Shown piece by piece: positions 8,219-15,110 of a stretch of DNA of 64,000 nucleotides (positions are counted from its first letter, which is position 1; the number at the start of each line of letters is the position of its first letter). The DNA is from Nocardia sp. NBC_00565. GTDB lineage: Bacteria; Actinomycetota; Actinomycetes; Mycobacteriales; Mycobacteriaceae. The notes below the pieces were generated by a model. The model was not told where the DNA came from. It made no database searches and saw nothing but the letters and a program-made list of their open reading frames with translations. The position numbers and the translations under genes are program-made. Location of the stretch: positions 3,534,001 through 3,598,000 of the forward strand of contig NZ_CP107785.1 of assembly GCF_036345915.1 (NCBI RefSeq), read 5' to 3'.

Positions 8219-8282
8219 GGAGGGCGGGCCGGGGAAACGGACCAGGAGCAATCCTGGCACCGCGCCCCGGTCCGACCCCTAC

Positions 8283-8720
8283 ATCACCGGCGAACACAAC
8301 AAGACCGCGATCGCCACCCTGGTCGAACGCAGCACCCGCTACACCATGCTGGTCCACCTGCCCGACAGCCACGATGCCGAATCGGTGCGCGACGGTCTCA
8401 TCAAGACGATCTCGACGCTGCCTGCGCATCTGCGTGGGTCGCTGACCTGGGACCAGGGCAGCGAAATGGCTCGGCACAAACAGTTCTCGATGGCCACCGA
8501 CATGGCTGTCTACTTCTGCGACCCTGCCAGCCCATGGCAGCGCGGCACCAACGAAAACACCAACGGTCTACTACGCCAGTACTTTCCGAAGGGCACCGAC
8601 CTGAGTGTCTACGGACCCGAAGACCTCGAACACGTCGCACAGGAACTCAACGGACGACCACGCAAAACGCTCGGCTGGGATACCCCAGCCGAGCGCTTAC
8701 GTGATCTACTCACCGCCTAA
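8283..8720 (+). CDS. IS30-family transposase, exon 2 (C-terminal 145 codons)
   Basis: Exon 2 opens with ITGEHNKTAIATLVERSTRY in frame with exon 1. It contains the second catalytic Asp in LTWDQGSEMARH (residue 426 of the joined protein) and the catalytic Glu in QRGTNENTNGLLRQYFP (residue 460), giving D-57-D-33-E, the IS30 spacing. The C-terminal YGPEDLEHVAQELNGRPRKT is also typical. It has no start codon of its own near the intron junction and depends on splicing. No frameshift or internal stop is present, so the spliced transposase could be active. Confidence 0.9.
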   Translation: MTGEHNKTAIATLVERSTRYTMLVHLPDSHDAESVRDGLIKTISTLPAHLRGSLTWDQGSEMARHKQFSMATDMAVYFCDPASPWQRGTNENTNGLLRQYFPKGTDLSVYGPEDLEHVAQELNGRPRKTLGWDTPAERLRDLLTA

Positions 8721-8809
8721 CACCAGCAGTGTTGCGACGACCCCTAGAAACCAAGGATCTCTTGGGCCGGGGGTTCCTTTGCAGTCTCGCCATCGAGGTG
8801 GAATCGGGC

Positions 8810-8825
8810 ACCCCCGACGGGGGGT
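8810..8825. terminator. possible terminator hairpin downstream of mceG
   Basis: ACCCCC-GAC-GGGGGGT can form a short, very GC-rich stem 123 bases after the mceG stop codon, between mceG and the IS30 right end. There is no U-run on the minus-strand side, so it is only a weak candidate for the end of the mce operon. The remaining 8782-8947 stretch shows no gene. Confidence 0.3.
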
Positions 8826-8947
8826 CCCCGACCTGGCTAAGCCGGCGGCAGATGGCCTCGGATGAGCAGCCAGGCTATTGCGGAGACCAGGCTTTGGATG
8901 GGGTCTACAAGGTCGATTGTCATGGGGTCCTTGCTCGGAATCGGTTG

Positions 8948-9949
8948 TCAGGCAGAGAGTTCTACGGGTTCGGGGTCGAGGAACTCTTCGATCGCGACCT
9001 GGGCGTTGCGGGGCAGGGTGTGCAAGATTTGGCGGACGCGTTCCTGGCGGCGGACAGCGGCCTGGCGGAAGGGCATGCCAGGGGTCGGCTGCATCTGGGG
9101 GATGATGCCGTCGATGTCCTCGACTCCGCCGACATGGTGGCCCGCGTCGACCAGGGCCTGTTCGTGGGCCATCTGGGCCTCGTCCTTTTCCTCGCTCATG
9201 CCGATCGGGCCGATCATGCGGCCGTTGAGGAATTGGCGGACCACGGGTTCGTCGCTGGTGAGCAGCACTTCGCGGGGGCCGAACATGACCAGCTCGCGGC
9301 GGAACAGCATGCCGATATTGTCGGGCACCGTGCGGGCCAGGTTGATGTTGTGCGTGACGATGAGGAACGTCGCGTCGATCTGGGCATTGATGTCGAGGAA
9401 CAATTGGCTGATGTAGCTGGTGCGGACCGGGTCGAGGCCGGAGTCCGGCTCGTCGACCAGGATGATCTGCGGGTCGAGCACGAGTGCACGAGCCAGGCCG
9501 GCCCGCTTGCGCATACCGCCCGAAATCTCGCCGGGCAGTTTGGCTTCCGCGCCGGTGAGGCCGACGAGATCGAGTTTGTCCATGACGATCTTGCGGATCT
9601 CGGACTCGGATTTCTTGGTGTGCTCACGCAGCGGGAAAGCGGTGTTGTCGAACAGATTCATCGAGCCGAACAGCGCACCGTCCTGGAACAGCACGCCGAA
9701 CAGCTTGCGGATCTCGTAGAGTTCCTTCTCCGAGCACTGCAGGATGTCGGTCCCGTCCACCAGGATCGAGCCGTACTCGGGACGCAGCAGGCCGATCAGC
9801 GATTTGAGGAACACCGACTTTCCGGTACCCGAGGGCCCGAGCAGCACACTGACCTCGCCCGCAGGCAGCGTCAGCGATACATCACGCCAAATCATCTGGG
9901 AACCGAACGATTTCGTCAGTCCTTCGACACGGACTTCGACACCACTCAT
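8948..9949 (-). CDS. mceG: Mce transporter ATPase, MceG/Mkl-like
   Basis: A 333-residue ABC ATPase predicted to energise lipid import by the YrbE/Mce complex at the cytoplasmic membrane. Walker A GPSGTGKS is at residues 38-45, Q-loop LFQDGALF near 88-94, signature ISGGM at 142-146, Walker B IILVDEPDSGLDP from 162, and H-loop His200. The extended C-terminus after about residue 240 (KDEAQMAHEQALVDAGHHV, PRNAQVAIEEFLDPEP) is typical of actinobacterial Mkl/MceG rather than of other importers. It lies at the 3' end of the mce cluster on the same strand, 55 bases after the last mas gene. Because mceG is often encoded apart from mce operons and serves several of them, its place here is informative. 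Confidence 0.92.
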   Translation of the reverse strand: MSGVEVRVEGLTKSFGSQMIWRDVSLTLPAGEVSVLLGPSGTGKSVFLKSLIGLLRPEYGSILVDGTDILQCSEKELYEIRKLFGVLFQDGALFGSMNLFDNTAFPLREHTKKSESEIRKIVMDKLDLVGLTGAEAKLPGEISGGMRKRAGLARALVLDPQIILVDEPDSGLDPVRTSYISQLFLDINAQIDATFLIVTHNINLARTVPDNIGMLFRRELVMFGPREVLLTSDEPVVRQFLNGRMIGPIGMSEEKDEAQMAHEQALVDAGHHVGGVEDIDGIIPQMQPTPGMPFRQAAVRRQERVRQILHTLPRNAQVAIEEFLDPEPVELSA

Positions 9950-10004
9950 GATGAACTTCTCCTTCTTCCGAACTCGATAGGGTTGGGCGCACCGAACTTC
10001 GTTG

Positions 10005-10712
10005 TCAGAACAGCGGGTCGAATCGATTGACGAGCCAGCTGCCGTCGACCTTCATCAGCCCGACACGCAGCGCGTTCTGTGACTGCGACGGCGCGGGATT
10101 GCCTGCGACAGTGGTGGTCTGGTTGATGTAGACGATGACGGTCGCCTGATCCCTGGACGCCGATTCGACCGCGGCACCCGCGGGTGTCGCCTGCATGGTG
10201 ACCCGCTTCTCCTTGGCAGTCGGGCCGACAACTGTATTCGCCAACTTCGCGTAGGTGTCCAGAAAGTCACCGGTCAGCCTGGCCTGGGCCGCCACCAGAT
10301 CCTGGTCGACGGTTTCCGGCTGATAGGACAGGATCGCTACGGCAGCCTCGGTCGCCGTCTGTGCGACAGTCCCCCGAGCCGACTCGAGTTCCCGGTCGGC
10401 CGGACGCTGCATCAGCAGTTGCAGCGAAACCAGCGCGGCCAGTGCGAGAATCGGCGGTGCCACAGCGAACAGCGTGCGCCGGCTCGCGCTCGCCGTCGCA
10501 TCGGTAGGCCGTCGGCGTCGCACGGCGTTGCGCATCACATGCCCCGCCGCTGCCACGATGACCAGGCCGCACACGACCTCCATCCAGAGGGGATAGCCCA
10601 GCATCGATGTGATGGCGAAGGTAACAGCAGCGACAATAGCCGGGGGCAGCAGATCGACTGCGACAGTGATGATTCCGCGTGGCGAGAGCACGGCCGATTG
10701 CTTGGTGATCAT
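10005..10712 (-). CDS. Mce-associated membrane protein (mas), three-helix type
   Basis: A 235-residue protein. It starts MITKQSAVLSPRGIITVAVD, has two N-terminal membrane segments (about residues 22-60) and a third (LFAVAPPILALAALVSLQLL, about 83-102), then an extracytoplasmic NTF2-like domain ending GSWLVNRFDPLF. The ending resembles the two other short mas proteins (QWLIATMEPL), so these are paralogues. Mce-associated proteins are thought to stabilise Mce complexes; here it is the last mas gene, overlapping the upstream one by 4 bases (10709-10712). The extra N-terminal membrane pair distinguishes it from its neighbours. Confidence 0.75.
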   Translation of the reverse strand: MITKQSAVLSPRGIITVAVDLLPPAIVAAVTFAITSMLGYPLWMEVVCGLVIVAAAGHVMRNAVRRRRPTDATASASRRTLFAVAPPILALAALVSLQLLMQRPADRELESARGTVAQTATEAAVAILSYQPETVDQDLVAAQARLTGDFLDTYAKLANTVVGPTAKEKRVTMQATPAGAAVESASRDQATVIVYINQTTTVAGNPAPSQSQNALRVGLMKVDGSWLVNRFDPLF

Positions 10713-11227
10713 GGTACGAACCCCACCTTCGAGAGCTTGAATTTCCCGCCGACCTCGGTGACGTCGACACGGATCTGGTACTGCTTCGGCTCGAGTCGCA
10801 CCCGGGTATCGTCGGGTTGCGGTGTGGCACCGGCCGATACCGGCACCGATGCCTCCGACGTCGCGGCGACGAGTACGGTAGCGCTGCCGTCATCATTGCG
10901 CCGTTCGATACCCGCGGCGATACCCCGGCCGGTGATGACTCCGCCCGACGCCTGCATGGTGTCGAGGACCGAACGCTTGCGGGCCTCGAATTCGTCGTGC
11001 CATGTACCCGTCGCATTCGCCAGGACCCGGTCCACATAGCCTCCGGCGTCACCGGAGTTGGTCGAAATCAGCTCCGCCACAGCGTCCATCGAGAAATGCA
11101 GCAGCTGATCGTCGTTGGCGCTGTCCCGAGTGACGGTGTGGTGCTCGGCCATCGACCAGCCACCGACGCCGAGGCCCCCGACAGCGATCGCCGCGAGCAG
11201 GGCAAGGATCACGCGAAATACGCTCAT
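10709..11227 (-). CDS. Mce-associated protein (mas)
   Basis: A 172-residue protein starting MSVFRVILALLAAIAVGGLG. It has one N-terminal membrane helix, then HFSMDAVAELISTNSGDAGG and a C-terminal sheet region with GKFKLSKVGFVP. This ending closely resembles the GRYKLSKVEVVP end of the first mas gene, so the two form one subfamily. The ATG at 11227 is chosen because it overlaps the previous TGA in ATGA. Likely an accessory subunit of the Mce transporter facing the periplasm. Confidence 0.75.
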   Translation of the reverse strand: MSVFRVILALLAAIAVGGLGVGGWSMAEHHTVTRDSANDDQLLHFSMDAVAELISTNSGDAGGYVDRVLANATGTWHDEFEARKRSVLDTMQASGGVITGRGIAAGIERRNDDGSATVLVAATSEASVPVSAGATPQPDDTRVRLEPKQYQIRVDVTEVGGKFKLSKVGFVP

Positions 11228-11730
11228 AGCGGCTCCATCGTCGCGATCAACCACTGATCGCCGGTCTTCTCGACGCGCACCCGCACACTGCTGACCAGGT
11301 AGGTCGGATCCGGTTTCGCGTTGTTGGTTGTGACGCCGCGCAGGAATACCAGCGCCACGCCGGAATCGGGACCAGCGGATATGACCGAGCTGCCACTGAC
11401 CTCCCAGCGGGCCGCGACATGCGACTGCGCGGCCTGCGGAATGATGGTGTCGGCGGCCAGTTTCGAATACGAGGCCAGGAATTCACCGGTGAGGTGCGTC
11501 TTGGCCTGCTGGACGTCCGCGTCGACCGTGTCGGCCTTGTATGTCAGTACGCCAGCGGTCAGCTTTCCGGCCTGCTCGGCGACCACACCGCGGACATCCG
11601 CGGTGCGCTCATCGGCCACTGTGTAGTGGAAATACGACACGGCCGCGAAGGCGAGGGCCGCAACAGCCAGCAGTGCAACAGCACCCAGCGTCCGTGTGCG
11701 CCGATCGAGGAAGTCCAGCGCCTTCCTCAT
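11224..11730 (-). CDS. Mce-associated protein (mas)
   Basis: A 168-residue protein, MRKALDFLDRRTRTLGAVAL, with one N-terminal helix (about 15-35) and an NTF2-like extracytoplasmic domain ending GDQWLIATMEPL. Its subfamily alternates with that of its neighbours along the operon (KLSKV-type, MEPL-type, KLSKV-type, FDPLF-type), suggesting an ancient duplication of a two-gene unit. It overlaps both flanking mas genes by 4 bases, so all four are probably translated together. Confidence 0.75.
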   Translation of the reverse strand: MRKALDFLDRRTRTLGAVALLAVAALAFAAVSYFHYTVADERTADVRGVVAEQAGKLTAGVLTYKADTVDADVQQAKTHLTGEFLASYSKLAADTIIPQAAQSHVAARWEVSGSSVISAGPDSGVALVFLRGVTTNNAKPDPTYLVSSVRVRVEKTGDQWLIATMEPL

Positions 11731-12395
11731 GGCACGACCTCGACCTTGGACAACTTGTACCTGCCGTCGATTTCGACGATCTCGACGCGCAGACGCCAGG
11801 TTCGGGGATCATCCTTGGCACCGGCCGCATTGGTCACCTTCGATACCGCCGAGACGAGGACCGTCGTACTGCCGTCGCCGTTGTGCCGTTCGATTCCGGC
11901 ACCGAGGATTTCACCGACGGATTCGGTTTTGGACTCGCTGATCGCACCGACGAAACGATCCTTCGTGCCCTGGAATTCGGTAAGCCATTGTCCAGTAGCG
12001 TCTTTCGCGATGCGGTCGGCGCTGCCGCCCGGGTCCTTGACGCTCGGCGAGATGAGGTTGACCACCTCCTGCCGGACGGCGCCGAGAAGCGCGAGATCTC
12101 GATCGCCCGCCGCGTCGCTGTCGCGGTGGGCCGCGGCCAGCAGAGTGGCGGACACCGCCAGTGTGACCAGTACGAGTACCGACAGCGCCGCGATCAGCAG
12201 CGCCGCACGGGGTCGCTTGCTTGCTCGCGCCCCATCGGAATCCTTTGTGTCGACCGACTTTTCGCCGACATCGTCCTCGGCGGCCAACTCTTGGACGTCC
12301 GGCTCATCGGCGGCCGACTGTTGGACGTCCGGCTCCGCGGAGACCAGGTCGTCGATATCCGGCTCAGCGACTTCGTAGACAGTTCGATGTGTCAT
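11727..12395 (-). CDS. Mce-associated protein (mas) with acidic N-terminal tail
   Basis: A 222-residue protein starting at ATG 12395 (MTHRTVYEVAEPDIDDLVSA). It has an acidic cytoplasmic tail with imperfect repeats (EPDVQQSAAD, EPDVQELAAE), a membrane helix (ALLIAALSVLVLVTLAVSAT), and an extracytoplasmic domain ending GRYKLSKVEVVP. It is the first mas gene after mceF in the original operon but is now separated from mceF by the tnpB element. The TGA of a short minus-strand frame reading ...NEGVSAPNTR overlaps its ATG, which may be the remains of the old mceF end. Confidence 0.75.
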   Translation of the reverse strand: MTHRTVYEVAEPDIDDLVSAEPDVQQSAADEPDVQELAAEDDVGEKSVDTKDSDGARASKRPRAALLIAALSVLVLVTLAVSATLLAAAHRDSDAAGDRDLALLGAVRQEVVNLISPSVKDPGGSADRIAKDATGQWLTEFQGTKDRFVGAISESKTESVGEILGAGIERHNGDGSTTVLVSAVSKVTNAAGAKDDPRTWRLRVEIVEIDGRYKLSKVEVVP

Positions 12396-12427
12396 CGGGT
12401 GTTTGGCGCGGACACTCCTTCGTTCAC

Positions 12428-13695
12428 GGGGGAGAGGAAGCGCCATCCTCCTTCCAGTGGTTGGGTTGCAAGGATGTGTCGGTGGTGTCGGTTAGATTGC
12501 CGGGTATGACCGAGGTGGTGCGTTACAGCTACCGACTGCGCCCCGGCGTGCAGGCGGAGCGGGCGTTGGTCGCTGAGTGGGATCGGTGCCGGTTTCTGTG
12601 GAATGAGGCTGTGCATCAACAGAAGTCGGGTGGGCGTGTCACCTTCTCCAAACTCGGGAAGTTGCTGACCGAAGCGCGTGCCCGGACCGCGTGGTTGCGC
12701 GACGGGTCCCAAGTCGCCCAGCAGCAAACCCTGCGCACCTACGCCCGAGCCCTCGACCAGTCGTTCAAGGTCAACCGGCGCGGCAGACCGAGGTTCAAAG
12801 CACGGAAGAAGGCATTGCCGTCGCTGGAATACACCGTGCGCGGGTTCAGCATCCGTGAAGGCAGGCTGCTCCTCCCGAAAGGGGTGAGTATCCCGGTGGT
12901 GTGGGCGCGAGAATTGCCGTCCGATCCGACGTCTGTGCGGATCACCCGCGACAGTTTGGGGCACTGGTATGCCTCGTTCGTCGTCCGCCGGGAGGTGGAA
13001 ACAGTGCCGGTGGCAGCGGGTGGTGTCGGTATCGATTGGGGTGTGAGTACCACGGCCACGACGACCGACCCCGAGTTCGACTTGCCTTTTTTGGGGCACC
13101 GGAAGCGGTGTGCGGCGGAGCTGGGGAAAGCGCAACGCCGTATGGCGCGGCGGTACAGCGGTAAGCGTGGCCCGCAGTCGCGCGGTTACCAGCGGGCCGC
13201 CCGGCAGGTGGCGAAGCTGCATAAGAAAGCGGTCCGGCAAACCCGGCATGATTCGCGGGTGTGGGCGAAACGTGTTGTGGCCGAGCATGGGTTGATCGCG
13301 GTGGAGGATTTCCGGCCGAGGTTTCTGGCGAGGTCCACGATGGCGCGTAAGGCGGCGGATGCGGCGATCGGCGCGGCGAAGCGGGAGTTGGTCGAGTGTG
13401 GCGTGCGGGCCGGCTGGAGGGTGGTGTTGGTTCAGCCCGCCTTTACGTCGATAACGTGCAGTGAGTGTTTCGCGAGAGCCAAGCGACTCGAGTTGTGCGA
13501 GAGAACTTTCCGATGTACCGAGTGTGGTTACGCTGCGGGTCGGGATCGGAATGCTGCCAGGGTGATTCTGGTTGTGGCAGAACGCGGCCACAGCAGTGTT
13601 GAGGATGTGAGACAAGCGGGTCACCTCCTTCGGGTGGGTGGTTCGGTTGCGGTCTGAGCTGTGAATCTCCTGCCTTCAGGCAGGAGAAGCGTTAA
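12428..13695 (+). mobile_element. stand-alone tnpB element (IS200/IS605 or IS1341 type)
   Basis: A single tnpB with short flanks and no tnpA transposase. The left end has GAGG...CCTC pairing around 12434-12451 after TTCAC (12423-12427), a possible target motif. The right end has a perfect 8-bp hairpin CTCCTGCC-TTCA-GGCAGGAG at 13667-13686 followed by AAGCGTTAA, typical of actinobacterial IS605-like right ends from memory. No terminal inverted repeats or target duplication are expected for this class. The right end abuts the mceF stop codon. Exact borders are estimates. Confidence 0.75.
12506..13657 (+). CDS. tnpB: TnpB RNA-guided nuclease (IS605 OrfB family)
   Basis: A 383-residue TnpB, a compact relative of Cas12 that uses an element-encoded RNA to cut DNA. 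The start ATG 12506 gives MTEVVRYSYRLRPGVQAERA, the usual N-terminus. The RuvC triad appears intact: Asp177 in GIDWG, Glu267 in AVEDF, Asp347 in GRDRNAARV. The zinc finger uses Cys318, Cys321, Cys337 and Cys340. No frameshift or truncation is visible. It is encoded opposite to the mce operon and has no companion tnpA, so it cannot transpose by itself but could act as an active nuclease that maintains the element. Confidence 0.93.
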   Translation: MTEVVRYSYRLRPGVQAERALVAEWDRCRFLWNEAVHQQKSGGRVTFSKLGKLLTEARARTAWLRDGSQVAQQQTLRTYARALDQSFKVNRRGRPRFKARKKALPSLEYTVRGFSIREGRLLLPKGVSIPVVWARELPSDPTSVRITRDSLGHWYASFVVRREVETVPVAAGGVGIDWGVSTTATTTDPEFDLPFLGHRKRCAAELGKAQRRMARRYSGKRGPQSRGYQRAARQVAKLHKKAVRQTRHDSRVWAKRVVAEHGLIAVEDFRPRFLARSTMARKAADAAIGAAKRELVECGVRAGWRVVLVQPAFTSITCSECFARAKRLELCERTFRCTECGYAAGRDRNAARVILVVAERGHSSVEDVRQAGHLLRVGGSVAV

Positions 13696-13711
13696 CAGTG
13701 GCCTCCTGTCA
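13640..13711 (+). ncRNA. predicted 3' part of TnpB guide RNA (omega RNA) with downstream guide
   Basis: TnpB guide RNAs normally overlap the 3' end of tnpB, run through the right-end hairpin (here 13667-13686), and end in 15-20 bases of flanking DNA that act as guide. By position the guide would start around 13691-13696 and read antisense into the last codons of mceF. The hairpin is visible; the RNA and its ends are inferred from family knowledge. Confidence 0.35.
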
Positions 13712-15110
13712 ACAGGGTCTGCAGAGTCGGCGGACCCTGCACGCTTCCGGGCACCAGACCGGGCTGCGAATACGCGCGCCCGTCACTGCCCACATATGAA
13801 CCCGAGCCGGGGTCATAACTCGCGGTGCCGACCTGGGGCGTCGGCTCCGGTGTCCGCGCATCGGCGGGAGCAGCCGGACCGCCAACGGCCGGAGTCGGAT
13901 TCTCCAGCCAGGGATTGGTGCCCTGCGGCACGTACTGCTCGTCGCTCTTGCAGATATCCACCGTCGGTGCACGCTTTCCCGGCACATCCATGCATGGCAG
14001 ATTTCGAGCGCCACGACTGGCATTGGGCGCATCCGCCGGTATCGCACAGAAGATGGGATCGGGCGTGCGAGTGGGGGCATCGACGGACGAACCATCGCGG
14101 CGCTCGGATCCCGGCAGGAATCCGGTGGTGCACGGCGGCGGGGCATTCAGATTCAGCTTGAAGTCGAGGAACGCGCGGTTGGTGCCGCCCGAGTCCGGGA
14201 CGTTGATGGTCTTGAGTGCACTGACGCTCGCGGGCAACAGGACCAGCAGTTGTTCGATCGACGCGTTGTAGGTGACGGCCACCTGGCCCAGGCTCGTCAG
14301 GTTCGCGACCAGCAGTGGTGTCGTCAAGTGCAGTCGCTGGAACAAGTCGCTCGCCTCGCGGGCGGCCCCGGGACCGGTCGCGAGAATGTCCTGGATGTGC
14401 TGGTCGTTGGCCTGCGCCTGCTGTACGGAGTTGGCTAGGTGCGCCACCCATTCGCGCATCGCCGGGCTGCTGACCTGCTGCGAATCGAGGAACGACGCCG
14501 AATCATTGATCAGGGTGGTCATCGAATCGGTATCCGCGTTCGCCTGATCCAACACTCGGTCCGCACCGTTGAGGAGGCGCTGCAAAGCGTTGCCGGTGCC
14601 CCCGAACGCGTTGTGCGTCTCCTCGATCAGGGTGGTCAGCTTGTCCTGGGGAATGGAGGTGAGGCTCGCGTTGAGCGTGTCGATCAGCGGGGCGATGTCC
14701 TGCGGCACCGTCGTCCGCGTCACCGGCACCACATCACCGTTGTGCAGGAACGGCCCCTCTGATGACGTGGGCACGAAATCCACATACTGCTCGCCGATGG
14801 CCGATCGGCTGTGCACATTGGCCTTGGCCGACACCGGAATTCGTGCCGAGCTGTCCATATTCAGCGTCGCCACCGCACCGGCCGCCGTCGGTGCGACCCC
14901 GGTTACGATCCCGACCGTCTTGCCCCGATAGGTGACGTTGGCGCTGTTGTACAGCCCGCCGCTCGTCGCGAGTTCGATCGATACCGTGTAGCGGCCGACG
15001 CCGGCCAGCGAGGGCAGGCGCATATAGACGATACCCATGATGACCAGCGCGATCACCGTGAGAATGGCGAAGATGACCAACTGGATCTTGACGAATCTGG
15101 AGAGGATCAT
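13692..15110 (-). CDS. mceF: Mce family protein, MceF position
   Basis: A 472-residue protein starting MILSRFVKIQLVIFAILTVI: membrane anchor (about 8-28), then the MlaD/MCE domain (SLAGVGRYTVSIELATSGGL, NVTYRGKTVGIVTGV), a long helical region, and a proline-rich C-terminus. It forms part of the substrate tunnel across the periplasm. It is the sixth mce gene, overlapping mceE at ATGA (15107-15110). The reading frame ends LTGGHC-stop exactly where the tnpB element begins, so the last residues and the TAA may have been created by that insertion. Confidence 0.9.
   Translation of the reverse strand: MILSRFVKIQLVIFAILTVIALVIMGIVYMRLPSLAGVGRYTVSIELATSGGLYNSANVTYRGKTVGIVTGVAPTAAGAVATLNMDSSARIPVSAKANVHSRSAIGEQYVDFVPTSSEGPFLHNGDVVPVTRTTVPQDIAPLIDTLNASLTSIPQDKLTTLIEETHNAFGGTGNALQRLLNGADRVLDQANADTDSMTTLINDSASFLDSQQVSSPAMREWVAHLANSVQQAQANDQHIQDILATGPGAAREASDLFQRLHLTTPLLVANLTSLGQVAVTYNASIEQLLVLLPASVSALKTINVPDSGGTNRAFLDFKLNLNAPPPCTTGFLPGSERRDGSSVDAPTRTPDPIFCAIPADAPNASRGARNLPCMDVPGKRAPTVDICKSDEQYVPQGTNPWLENPTPAVGGPAAPADARTPEPTPQVGTASYDPGSGSYVGSDGRAYSQPGLVPGSVQGPPTLQTLLTGGHC

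Larger units (their letters stand above)
6105..8282 (+). mobile_element. group II intron inserted in the IS30 transposase gene
   Basis: The 2178-base insert begins GTGCG, the group II 5' consensus, immediately after the Leu codon of NWEGDL, and ends ...CCCCTAC (AY 3' end) immediately before ATCACCGGC. Removing it restores NWEGDL-ITGEHNKTAIATLVE, the usual IS30 sequence, with no frame change. About 550 bases of structural domains I-III precede the maturase reading frame (domain IV), and domains V and VI follow it. The intron lies in the sense orientation, so splicing could rescue the transposase. Confidence 0.92.
4923..8781 (+). mobile_element. IS30-family insertion sequence interrupted by a group II intron
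   Basis: Imperfect terminal inverted repeats delimit the element. The left end starts CAAAGGAACCCCCGGCC at 4923-4939 and the reverse complement of the right end gives the same 17 bases at 8765-8781. Similarity resumes further in (ATC-TTGG-TT and GTCGCAACACT), giving repeats of roughly 50 bases. Between them lies one DDE transposase split by the intron at 6105-8282. No clear 2-3 base target duplication is visible (left flank ends CAC-AC, right flank starts CAG). The element separates the acyl-CoA dehydrogenase from the mceG end of the mce operon. Confidence 0.9.

Noticed and set aside
8729..10030. 433-codon plus-strand open frame opposite mceG
   Set aside because: Antisense to a complete ABC ATPase with all motifs; no protein-like domains.
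12221..12505. N-terminal 95-codon extension of the TnpB frame
   Set aside because: Low-complexity antisense of the mas gene; TnpB proteins start at MTEVVRYSYRLRP and the element's left end lies inside this extension.
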